Assembly: GCF_024166365.1 (NCBI RefSeq)
Contig: NC_064831.1
Location: 29,936,768-30,000,767 of the forward strand
Length of the DNA stretch: 64,000 bases
Direction of reading: 5' to 3'
From: Elephas maximus indicus
Taxonomy: Eukaryota; Chordata; Mammalia; Proboscidea; Elephantidae
In this document: positions 9,524-19,937 of the stretch, piece by piece
How positions within the stretch are numbered: position 1 is the first letter of the stretch
Layout: each line of letters opens with the position of its first letter
Translations under genes and position numbers: made by a program
The notes under the pieces: model-generated
Told to the model about the DNA's origin: nothing
The model's input: only the letters and a program-made list of their open reading frames with translations
Databases searched by the model: none

Positions 9524-10856
9524 CCATAAGTTAATATATTTATTTATTTTATGTTTGCTTACCGTGTCCTAGCTTCTTGTTTTGTTTTGTTTTGATATGC
9601 CCAAATTGGCTGCTCATGCAGGCTAGTCTGATTATTGGTGCCTTTGAAGCTCTAATGTCCTGTCACCCAGTGGTTAGATCTGTTACTAGGTATGTGAGCC
9701 CAGGAGCCCATTTACTTTTCCTGTACGGATTCAGCTCAGGTGTCCAGGTAGTCAGTCACCAAATGTGTGGTGCAGGCTGTCACATACAGTCCCAGACAGG
9801 CAGGAGTGATTGGTGTAGGCACAGGTATCTGGCTGCAGTAGGAGGTCACACTGAGCAAGGCAAGGGGCCGACAGCAGCCCCTGAGTATCTGGGTTTTGAG
9901 GCTGGACTATGTGCACCCAGTGCTTTTGGCTGTAAGGACTGGGAGGCACCACTTATCCTTAGGCCCTTCTTGTAGGTGGCTAGGTGGTGTGGGTGAAGCC
10001 ACCAGTCCTCAGGCCACTGATGTGTGGAGGTGAGAACCCTGCTTAATCGGCAGAGCAGTGTCAAATGTCATGAATCTGCCACTCCACCTTAGAGCTGATA
10101 CGGTTGAAGTTATGCTTCAGGTATATACCCTGTTGTACTGTGCTAACGAGAGCCTACGCTATTGAAATGGGCCCACACTGGTCTATGCAGTGGTAAAAGG
10201 CATTCAAAGTCTGCGGACCCCTTATGCCTGTGCCTAGGCAAAGGAGCTGTGCCTGCCCTGAGTTCCCAGCTTAGGGAAGCCAGCAGATTATTTTTTCCTG
10301 TTTGTCAATTTTTTCCCTCTCCAAGGCCGGGATAATGGCTCAGGGCACATGACAGGTCCTACTTCCGGCCCAGAGGATGCAGCAATCTCTGAAGCTGGCT
10401 TGGGACCCTGTTCAGAGTGGGGAGAGGTCAGGTAAATGGGACCGAAGTTTTTCCCAAAGGGGTATTTTTTGATCCACTTGGTAGGTTAAATGCATGCACT
10501 TATGTTTTGTTGATAGAGCGCCACTTTTCACTGGTTCTGGAGGCGTGAGTAAACTCTCCACCGCTCAGTCTCTCCTGATGTGGAAAACTTGTCCCGAGTG
10601 CCACTGTTTGCCTCACTGGGCACACCAGCTGATCCAGCCTGCAGGGTGCTGGTTCCTGCCAGGTCTCAGGTCTGGGAACTCCTCGCTGCTTCTGAACTCT
10701 CCCTCCCCCTGCTGCTCAGTCCAATTCCTCAACTTTTCCTTTGATGTTCAGAGCTCCTAAATTGTCATACATAATGGATTCACTTGTTTTTTCAGGACTT
10801 TGTTGTAACATGGACCACAAAAGCGTCTGACTATTCTGCAATCTTGGCCCCGCCTT
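9524..10856 (-). promoter_or_regulatory. L1-A 5' UTR / internal promoter region
   Basis: About 1.3 kb of GC-richer sequence between the ORF1 start and the 5' terminus. It matches the L1-D 5'UTR (shared aatagtcagacgc start, ctgagtatctgggttttgag-type blocks) but not that of L1-C. L1 5'UTRs carry an internal promoter; activity here is unknown. Confidence 0.6.
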
Positions 10857-11597
10857 CCATAGGGTGTTTAATGGTTGACATTCAGAAATAGATTGTCAGG
10901 TGTTTTTTCCAAGGCACCTCTGGGTGGACTTGAACCTTTAACTTTTCAGTTAGTAGCTGACTGTGTTAACTATTTGTACCACCCAGGGAGCAATTCTTCC
11001 TAAATTAACTTATAAATTTAATACAATCTCAATAAAGAATATCACCAATCTTAATAATTTCCTGGAATTAGAAAAATTGAAACTGATGTTCAAATGGAAA
11101 AATAAAACATGCCAAAATAACTGGGAAAATACTGAAAATAAAGAGCTTTGAGGGTGGACCAACTATTAAAACATATTATAAAGCCTCCTATGATTCTTTT
11201 TTATGATTAAAGCAATGTGCATTAATTGACAGACTAATAAAATAGAATAGAAAGTCCAGAAACAGACCCAAGTATAAATGGCAAATATGATAAATATGGT
11301 ATCTCCAGTTACTAGAGAAAAATAGACTTTTTAATAAGTGATGTTGGAACAACTGAATACCCATTTTGTAAAAGATAAAATGAGATTCATGCCTTACACC
11401 ATATACAAGAATAAACTTCAAATACAGCAAAGATCTGAATGTACAAAATGAAACCATACAAGTACTAGAAGAAAACAGAAGCAAATTCTTTATAGCCTGG
11501 GGCTCGGAAAATGGTTACTAAATATGACTCAAAATCCTGGTGCAGTTAAAAAATTTATAAATTTTACTACATAAAAAATATTCTAAAAACATTTTAA

Positions 11598-12876
11598 CCA
11601 ATTTCATATGGAAGGGAAAGAAGCCTCGGATAAGCAAAGCATTACTGAAAAAGAAGAAGAAAGTGGGAGGCCTCACTCTACCTGATTTCAGAACCTATTA
11701 TACAGCCACAGTAGTCAAAACAGCCTGGTACTGGTACAACAACAGGCACATAAACCAATGGAACAGAATTGAGAACCCAGATATAAATCCATCCACGTAT
11801 GAGCAGCTGATATTTGACAAAGGACCAGTGTCAGTTAATTGGGGAAAAGATAGTCTTTTTAACAAATGGTGCTGGCATAACTGGATATCCATTTGCAAAA
11901 AAATGAAACAGGACCCATACCTCACACCACGCACAAAAACTAACTCCAAGTGGATCAAAGACCTAAACATAAAGACTAAAACGATAAAGATCATGGAAGA
12001 ACAAATAGGGACAACTCTAGGAGCCCTAATACAAGGCATGAACAGGATACAAAACATTACCAAAAATGATGAAGAGAAAACGATAACTGGGAGCTCCTAA
12101 AAATCAAACACCTATGCTCATCTAAAGACTTCACCAAAAGAGTAAAAAGACCACCTACAGACTGAGAAAGAATTCTCAGCTATGACATCTCCGACCAGCG
12201 CCTGATCTCTAAAATCTACGTGATTCTGTCAAAACTCAACCACAAAAAGACAAACAACCCAATCAAGAAGTGGGCAAAGGATATGAACACACACTTCACT
12301 AAAGAAGATATTCAGGCAGCTAACAGACACATGAGAAAATGCTCTCAATCATTAGCCATTAGAGAAATGCAAATTAAAACTACGATGAGATTCCATCTCA
12401 CTCCAATAAGGCTGGCATTAATCCAAAAAACACAAAACAATAAATGTTGGAGAGGCTGCGGAGAGACTGGAACTCTCATACACTGCTGGGGGGAATGTAA
12501 AATGGTACAACCACTTTGGAAATCTATCTGGCGTTATCTTTAACAGTTAGAAATAGAACTACCATACAACCCAGAAATCCCACTCCTCGGAATATACCCT
12601 AGAGATACAAGAGCCTTCACACAAACAGATATATGCACACCCATGTTTATTGCAGCTCTGTTTACAATAGCAAAAAGCTGGAAGCAACCAAGGTGTCCAT
12701 CAACGGATGAATGGGTAAATAAATTGTGGTATATTCACACAATGGAATACTACGCATCGATAAAGAACAGTGACGAATCTCTGAAACATTTCATAACATG
12801 GAGGAACCTGGAAGGCATGCTGAGCGAAATTAGTCAGAGGCAAAAGGACAAATATTGTATAAGACCACTATTATAA
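11598..12876 (+). pseudogene. L1-B ORF2 C-terminal remnant
   Basis: Open pieces at 11,663-12,100 (145 codons), 12,220-12,543 and 12,643-12,876 give the L1 ORF2p C-terminal end ([35 protein letters not shown], the cysteine-rich end; …KYCIRPLL stop). The frame changes between pieces. No RT or endonuclease is present because of 5' truncation. Confidence 0.9.
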
Positions 12877-13888
12877 GATCTTGAGAAATAGTAAAAACTG
12901 AGAAGAACACATATTTTTGTGGTTACGAGGCGGGGAGGGAGGGAGGGTGGGAGCAGGTTTTTTACCGATTAGTTAGTAGGTAAGAACTGCTTTAGGTGAA
13001 GGGAAGGACAATACTCAATACATGGAAGGTCAGCTCAACTGGACTGGACCAAAAGCAAAGAAGATTCCAGGATAAACTGAATGCTTCAAAGGTCAGCGGA
13101 GCAAGGGTGGGGGTTTGGGGACCATGGTTTAAGGGGACTTGTAAGTCAATTGGCAAAATAATTCTATTATGAAAACATTCTGCATCCCACTTTGAAATGT
13201 GGCATCTGGGGTCTTAAATGCTAACAAGTGGCCATCTAAGATGCATCAATTGGTCTCAACCCACCTGGATCAAAGGAGAATGAAGAACACCAAGGTCCCA
13301 TGATAACTAAGAGCCCAAGAGACAGAAAGGGCCACATCAACCAGAGACCTACATCATCCTGAGACCAGAAGAACTAGTTGGTGCCTGGCCACAATCGATG
13401 ACTGCCCTGACAGGGAGCACAACAGAGAACCCCTGAGGGAGCAGGAGATCAGTGGGATGCAGACCCCAAATTCTCTTAAAAAGACCAGACTTAATGGTCT
13501 GACTGAGACTAGAGGAATCCCGGCGGCCATGGTCCCCAGACCTTCTGTTGGCACAGGACAGGAATCATCCCGGAAGATAACTCATCAGACATGAAAGGGA
13601 CTGGACAGTGGGTGGGAGAGAGATGCTGATGAAGAGTGAGCTAATTATATCAGGTGGACACTTGAGACTGTGTTGGCATCTCCTGTCTGGAGGGGGGATG
13701 GGAGGATAGAGAGAGTTGGAAGCTGGCAAAATTGTCACGAAAGGAGAGACTGGAAGGGCTGACTCATTAGGGGGAAAGCAAGCGGGAGTACGGAGTAAGA
13801 TGTATGTAAACTTATATGTGACAGACTGACTTGATTTGTAAACGTTCACTTGAAGCTCAATAAAAGTTAATATAAATAAATAAATAAA
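11598..13888 (+). mobile_element. L1-B: 5'-truncated L1
   Basis: 2.29-kb L1 3' portion ending in aataaaagttaatataaataaat…. It is flanked by a 14-bp target duplication with one mismatch (taaaaacattttaa 11,584-11,597; taaaaacgttttaa 13,889-13,902) and lies inside the ancient L1. It contains the ORF2 C-terminal region and the full 3'UTR. Confidence 0.9.
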
Positions 13889-14790
13889 TAAAAACGTTTT
13901 AAATATTAAAAAAATACATCATAAGCAAAGTCAAAAGAAAAATGACAAACTAGGAGAAAATATTTGCAAAAAGATCAAAAATCTCAAAGAAAAACAGACA
14001 ACATACAGGTGCAGACAATTCGTTTAACAAATGTCCCTTAAGCGTATGAAAAGACGGTCGACTTCATTTACAGTAAAGGAAATCCAAAAATAAGATACTG
14101 AGAAATACTGAGATACCATTTCTCACTCATCAGATCGGCAAAAATTTAAAAAGCTTGATGTGTACTCTGCCAACAAAGCTATTTGGAAACAGGCAGTGGT
14201 AGGTTGCTGGTGAGAATGCGACATGATACACCTTTCTATGCAGAGTAATTGGGAAATACATAACAAAATACATACGCATTTATCCTTTGACAGAGCAATG
14301 TCACTTCTAGGAAATTACCCTGAAGATACACCTCCAACAATATTAAAATACTATGTCTGGGTCTATTCATTGCACCATTACTTGGAAGTACAAAATAATG
14401 GGAACAACTAAATGTTTAAACATAAAAGATTGAATAAAGTTTGGTACGTATACAAGTGGAATTCTAAGCACTAAAAATGACTGAGGGACATCTCTGTGAA
14501 CTGATACAGAGCAATTTCCAGAATGGATTGTTAAAGTGAAAAAGCAAAATGCAAAGATCTATACAGTGTGCTATCTTTTGTGTAAGAAAGAAGGGAAAGT
14601 TAAAAAAAAAAAAAAAGACGCTATTTTATCAAAAAGAAACATAAGAAGGATAAGCCCAAAACTAACGAAATTGCTTACCTATAAGAAGGAGGTAGAAGGG
14701 CTAAGGAAAGAGTGCCATTCCTCTGAGTTCATCTTTTTCTATAGTTTTGCTCTTTGGAATAATGTTAATGTTCTACACATTCAAAAATAA

Positions 14791-15839
14791 AATTAAGTCA
14801 ACAAGAACGGTTAACAAAACATAAAACTGAATACAAAGAAACCCAAATCTGTTTTAATTGCATAACATAACCACACTGAAAAAGGAAAAAAATTAATCCA
14901 AGTAATTTTTGAAAACCGCATACTTTCAGTCTAAAGAAAAGTCTTATAACAAATCCTGAACACTTCTTAGAAGGTTTATTTTTTGTAGTGATACAGGTTA
15001 CCGATTTCAACGCAATTTTATATATATTGTAAGACTGAGAAAATGAGTAAGTATATTGTCGCTGTTGGAGCCAGGGTTCTTACTATAGGGAAGCAAGATA
15101 TAATTATAAAGTGCAAGGTGAGGAAGAACCTTGGGGGTTTACTCTAGAACTAGAGGTTTCTGAGATTTCTACCTCTAGCTCTTGTTAGAAGCAACAACAC
15201 CCAAGTAACAATGAGCACAACTAGCTCCCAGATCTTGGTTTCAAATACAAACTAAAAGGAATTCTGGGACTTCTTGGAGAAACGGCTGGTTTCAGGGCTA
15301 GAGCAGAGAAGGTGCAAGACGAGCCAGGACAAGATAAGCCAAAAGCCTTTTTTTTTTTTTTACGGTAGAATGTTGACCTGTTCACTAATAAAATAGAAGG
15401 AATGATGGCAATAATGGCAATAATTTTGTTACCATCATAGTAAAATTTTGTTACCATCATAGTAAATATTGATTAAGGCAAGAATCATCACTGGACGCTA
15501 AATCTAGGGGACAAGGGGAATTGGATGTGTAACAGAACAGAGAAAGGGTTTAAATGGGTCCAAATTATCCAAGAAAGTTGCATAAGTATTTGGCTCCATC
15601 TTCTATAACACCTATTCTGCTCCCTCAGTTCCCACCTATGCCCTTATGGGGGTAGGGGTAGAAGTTCCTTGTAATCAGTTTACCCAGGAAGAAAAATCAT
15701 GGGCCTAATTCCAAGATGAATCTGCATAGTATGCTGGTCCCAACTGTAAATGGAAAGCTGTAGCATCAAAGTTATGTATATAACCAGGGAACAGAACTTT
15801 GCCTAGATAAAGAGATGTGCAGAGGTGGAATCTACAGTG
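14791..15839. other. Unassigned, AT-rich sequence
   Basis: No exon, RNA gene or family I can name. It contains a 22-bp unit (aattttgttaccatcatagt aa) twice in tandem at 15,422-15,465 and a T run at 15,349-15,361. The right part may be more of the ERV-L remnant that follows. Confidence 0.5.
15422..15465. repeat. 22-bp tandem duplication
   Basis: Two perfect adjacent copies of a 22-bp unit beginning aattttgttaccatcatag. Confidence 0.9.
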
Positions 15840-17140
15840 ATGTGTAGACCATAGCTAACAGTTTAGCTGGATGGTCAGGGACTTGGAAGAAACAGGATCA
15901 GAAGACTGGTGACAAGGAAGCCTAGGCAAGAGATATATGGATGGACCTTTCAGAGTAGGCACTGAATTTGGAGAAATTGTGTCCCATGTAAATGGAGAAA
16001 GAGGCTCTAGATTAACAAGTTGGACAGGGTGATACATTCTTTGAATATCAGTCAGTCTCTTTCCCTAGCTATGTATGAAGCAGCCCTGCCAATAAGAATG
16101 GAAGCTATACAACAAGAACTTGACCTCACCAAAGCTGATCTGGCTACCACCAGTGCTGAGCACTTAACCTGTAACTTGTAAACAGCAGAGACTAAAGCCA
16201 AGCCCCTGATACTGCATTATTCCTTGAGACACCAGTCAGTCATCTGGTGATGGCCTAGTTACAGTTAACAATTTCATCATGGAGGGAACAGAAATTTATC
16301 CTTCCTGAAACAGCTAGGTTTTCTGCAAACAGTTATGCATTTCCCTACTGGGAGATCCCTGGCAGGTATATTCCTACCAGTATCACCATCGGTGGACTTA
16401 TGGAATGGCTCATTTACCATCATGATATCCAATACAGTGTTGTTTCTAAGGAACTAATTTCAGAGGAAAAGAAGAGTAGTGCATGCTCTTGGAATTCACT
16501 GGTCTTAACATGAACCGCATCACTCTAAAGCAGCTGAGTCTGACAGCAGTGTTGAATATTTTACTGAAGACTCAGTTATGATGCCTGTTGGGGAAAAATA
16601 CCCTGAAAGACTGAGGTTCTTACTTACATATGCCATGAATACTTACTATCAGTGTCAGGTTTATGATACTGCTTCACCCATTGTCAGAATACATGGCACA
16701 GGGAATTAAGGCATGCAAAGGAAAGTGGATTCTTTTGTTTCCATTTCCCCACAACTTTGGGTTTGGAGGTCTTAGCACTCAAGGCAGGAATGTTTTTAAT
16801 CAGGGGACACACAAATAGCTCCACGGAATTGGATGTTGTGACTGCCTTCTGGTTATTTGGGCTTCTCAAATCAGTGAACCAACAAGCAAAGAAGAGGTTA
16901 TTGTACCAACGAGGATCATGGATCCTGCATATCAAGCAGAACTGGGCTGGTATTACATAGTGGGGGCAGGGTGGACTTCATCTGGAAATGGGTTGCCTTT
17001 TATTCCTTCAATGACCAATAGAAAAACAGAGTTACTAAAAAAGGCAGAACCACTGAGGATTCAGCCCCTTCAGGAATGAAGGTTTGAGTTGCTCCAAACC
17101 TGATCGCGATCGGACTGGTTAAGGGCAAAGGAAACATGCA
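15840..17140 (+). mobile_element. ERV-L pol fragment (RNase H, integrase, dUTPase)
   Basis: A run of sequence in the gene order of class III ERV-L pol. An RNase H-like part is near 15,857 (agctggatggtcaggg), the integrase core follows at about 16,330-16,530 (gcaggtatattcctaccag; catgctcttggaattcactg), and a dUTPase comes last. Many stops and frame changes are present. No LTR clearly belonging to it is present in the window. Confidence 0.75.
16690..16990 (+). pseudogene. ERV-L dUTPase remnant
   Basis: The frame at 16,757-16,960 reads GLEVLALKAGMF, RGHTNSSTELDVVTAFW and LLKSVNQQAKK. Then gaggatcatggatcctgcatatc encodes an I-M-D-P-A-Y stretch matching dUTPase motif 3. A dUTPase placed after integrase is the hallmark of ERV-L pol. 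The frame is broken on both sides; inactive. Confidence 0.7.
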
Positions 17141-17163
17141 ATGGATAGGAAAAGAAAGACTGT

Positions 17164-17345
17164 ACTAGTTATCTATTGCTGTGTAACAAATTACCTCAAA
17201 ACTTGGCAGTTTAAAACATCACATATTTATTATCTCATAGTTTCTATAGATCAGGAATCTGGGTGTGGCTTAGCTGGGTTCTCTGCTTCAGGGTCTCTCA
17301 TAGCTTGCAGTCAAGGCTTTGGCTGAGCTGTAGTCACCTTAAGGC
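17164..17345. mobile_element. Ancient interspersed repeat, family not named
   Basis: tagttatctattgctgtgta…, …tatttattatctcatagttt…, …ggtctctcatagcttgcag… is a consensus seen throughout placental genomes. I cannot name it safely; an old LTR is likely. Confidence 0.5.
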
Positions 17346-17465
17346 TCAACCGGGGAAAGAGCTGGTTCTCTTAAATCAAAACAAAACAAAATTCTCCATT
17401 ATACTATGCAGAATAATTGTTAAGAACATGGGTTCCTCAGTTGGGCTGCCTAGAGTAAAATCTTG

Positions 17466-18188
17466 GCTCTCAGTTATCTAGTGCTGCTATAACAGAAATA
17501 CCACAAGTGGGTGCCTTTGACAAAGAGAAATTTATTCTCTCACAGTCTAAAAAAAAATATTCTCTCACAGCCTAGGAGCCTAGAAATCCTAATTCCAGGT
17601 GCCAGCTCCAGGGGATCGCTTTCTCTCTCTGTCAGCTCTGAGGGACGGTCCTTGTTATCAATCTTCCCCTGGTCTAGGAGTTCTCACACAGGGACCCCGG
17701 GTCCAAAGGATGAGCTGCCCTCCTAGTTCTTCATTCTCAGTGGTAGGCGGTCCTTCTTTCTGCTCACTTCTCTCTTTTATATCTCAAGAGATTCACTCAA
17801 GATAGAACCTAATCCTATAGTTTGAGTCCTGCCTCATTAATATAACTGCCTCTAATCCTGCCTCATTAGCATCATAAAACTAAAAAACCAAACCTGTTGC
17901 GGAAGAATCAATTCTGACTCATAGTGACCCTATAGGGCAGAGTAGAACTGCCCCATAGGGTTTCCAAGGAGCAGCTGGTGGATTTGAACTGCCGACCTTT
18001 TGGTTAGCAGCTGAGCTCTTAACCACTGCGCCACCAAGGGTCCATTAACATCATTGAGGTTAGGATTTACAACAATAGGAAAATCACGTCAGAACACAAA
18101 ATAGTAGACAATCACACAATACTGGGAATCATGATGGCCTAGCCAAGATGACATTTTTTTTGAGGGGGATACCATTCAATCCATGACA
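17466..18188 (-). mobile_element. Solo LTR, MaLR-like (family copy 4) with nested SINE
   Basis: Reverse-orientation copy (agttatctagtgctgctat … caatccatgaca). Its first bases are degraded (ctctc for TGTCTT) and no target duplication is visible. It is enlarged by a SINE at 17,887-18,043 and a small internal duplication around cattctctcacag (17,530-17,570). Confidence 0.8.
17887..18043 (-). mobile_element. AfroSINE-type SINE
   Basis: Complete reverse copy (aaccaaacctgttgc … ctgactcatagtgacccta … gcgccaccaagggtcc) inside LTR copy 4. Confidence 0.9.
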
Positions 18189-18397
18189 GCTGTACCACTT
18201 ACCTGCTGCCTGATAATGAGAAAATTGCTCAATATATAATAGTTCTACCTACTTCACAGACTTGTTAGGAGAAAATGTAAGTTAGGCAGTTAGAAAAGTG
18301 CCTCTAAGATAGAAAGAGCTCAGTAAAGAATATATATGGGGACCAGCAAATAATATCTATCATAGATACACAATAATGTATGTGCATACATACATAC

Positions 18398-18592
18398 CCT
18401 GGGGGGTGCAAATGGTTAATGCACTTAGCTGCTAACCAAAATGTGGGAGGTTCGAGTCCACTCAAAGGCATCTCGGAAAAAAGGCCTGGTGGTCTACTGC
18501 CAAAATGTCAGCTACTGAAAATTCTATGGGGCACAGTTCTACTCTGACACACATGGATCCACCATGAGCTGGAGTCTACTCAGCTGCAACTG
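18398..18592 (+). mobile_element. SINE2 copy, full length
   Basis: tRNA-like head ccctggggggtgcaaatgg with B box ggttcgagtcc, body aaggcctggtggtctactgc, gcacagttctactctgacac and tail ccatgagctggagtctactc. It is distinct from AfroSINE in its body, which has no ctgtcctatag block. Confidence 0.85.
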
Positions 18593-19512
18593 TTAACACA
18601 CACATGTATTTGTCTCTATATAAACGGCCAGTCTCTACTGAGCTATTACATAAGCCACAAGAAAAGTACACAACTTTCCACTGCCACTTTGCATGTCATT
18701 TCTCCCTTCTAAACAGGGAATCCAGGGCAGCAATCGTCTCTTTCTTTGTAGCCCTCGTGATGCTTAGCACAGAGAGGTGTGACACATTAATAACTGACTT
18801 ATTTACTAGTCTCAGCTATGCCACTAAGTATTATGTTACCACAGGCAAGTCTTTTGGACCCTTCTAGTTGTAAACTACAATAATCACCTAGATTTTTCCA
18901 GTTCTATCATTTTATGATGAATACTTTATTAGCCATGACAAAAGTGGTGGGTCTCAGTGCTTATGCTCCTTATGAGCTGGCACTAACTTGAAGGCTCCAA
19001 GTACAACTACAATTTGTACAGTCTCAGAGCTGCTCTTTTAAACCCTAAGAGTTTGCTTAAGAGAGAGCAATGATCCATTGGGAATTACAGTTATTTAAAA
19101 AACAAGGCAGTGGAGGCACTAAATTCTCTTCTTCCCACCCCCAAGTACTTCTATAACTTTGATGCTTAGACCATGCGATGACACATTAGGCAAGGATAAT
19201 TTTATTGTATTTTATTTGAGATTGCTGGAGATAAATGGGACTAATCAACATGCTGTTACTTGTTAAATATCTTACAGCAGAATTCTGATACGTATAGTGT
19301 ATATAAATGAGGAGGACTGGTAAGTAACCAAAGTGCTAGAATTGGAAAGGCATCTTAAAAAGGATTCGTCAATGATGCTTTTTCTAAAGTGTTATCGATC
19401 TCAAGTCACCTTGTCAACTTGAAATAAAACTGTGACTTAAAGAGAAAATCTGTATATTGGTATTCCTCTAACAAATTAACTTACTACCTTACAGTTCTAT
19501 TTAACCAGTTCT
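18593..19512. other. Mostly unassigned; possible MIR at 18,785-18,895
   Basis: ctcagctatgccactaag … acaggcaagtcttttggacc resembles the MIR core (plus strand), but weakly. The rest shows no exon or repeat I can support. Confidence 0.4.
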
Positions 19513-19522
19513 ACTTACCTCT

Positions 19523-19691
19523 GGAGCCCTGGTGGTGCAATGATTGAGAGCTCAGGCTGCTAATCAAAAGGTTGGCAGTTCAAATCCACCAGGTGCTCCT
19601 TGGAAAACCTATGGGGCAGTTCTACTCTGTCCTATAGGGTCACAATGAGTCGGAATCAACTCAGCAACAACAGGTTTCTTTTTTTTTTTTT
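19523..19691 (+). mobile_element. AfroSINE-type SINE with 10-bp target duplication
   Basis: Full copy from ggagccctggtggtgcaatg to a T run, flanked by perfect acttacctct at 19,513-19,522 and 19,692-19,701. The intact duplication and low divergence suggest a fairly recent insertion. Confidence 0.95.
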
Positions 19692-19937
19692 ACTTACCTC
19701 TAGCTGATTTGCTGCCATGTGGAATGAAGGCTTAGGGTTGCTAAGTCACCCAATAATCAAATGGATCTGAAAATATCAATTTGTCTGTGGTATTTTTACC
19801 ATCTGAATTTGCTGACAACAAATGTAGATTTAAAATAAAATGCAGTTTCAGAAGAAAGAAATCCTTAGTAGGTCATAATTAGTCCACAGGTTGCCAGTTT
19901 TTGACACTTCACGGGCTGACAAACTCTTTCTCTATAC

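Larger units (their letters stand above)
5628..10856 (-). mobile_element. L1-A: near-complete L1 with internal deletion
   Basis: The 3' end is at 5,628 (T run, then attgtgctttaagtgaaagt) and the 5' end at 10,856 (reverse strand: ggcggggccaagattgcaga). It is flanked by a 12-bp target duplication with one mismatch (ccatatggtgtt 5,615-5,626; ccatagggtgtt 10,857-10,868). It keeps 5'UTR, ORF1, the ORF2 C-terminal part and 3'UTR. About 2.5 kb of ORF1-ORF2 spacer, endonuclease and most of the RT are missing at about 8,474, judged against L1-D. A solo LTR sits at 6,821. Confidence 0.9.
5559..10988 (-). mobile_element. Second SINE family (SINE2), split by L1-A
   Basis: Left part about 5,559-5,627 (reverse of …atggagcacagttctactctgac…) and right part 10,857-10,988 (accacccaggga reversed, the tRNA-like head). 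The two halves join at ccata[g/t]ggtgtt, the L1-A target duplication. Related copies are at 18,398 and 63,588. Confidence 0.8.
4863..14790 (+). mobile_element. Ancient L1 (L1M-like), split by younger insertions
   Basis: Three segments read as one plus-strand L1 ORF2-to-3'UTR: about 4,880-5,558 (RT region; tagatgcggaaaaaaccttt matches the DAEKAF motif), 10,989-11,583 and 13,903-14,790 (3' end …gtgctatcttttgtgtaag…). The second segment resumes just where the first stops relative to ORF2. The breaks are a SINE plus L1-A (5,559-10,988) and L1-B (11,598-13,888). It is far more diverged than the L1s that hit it. Confidence 0.75.
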
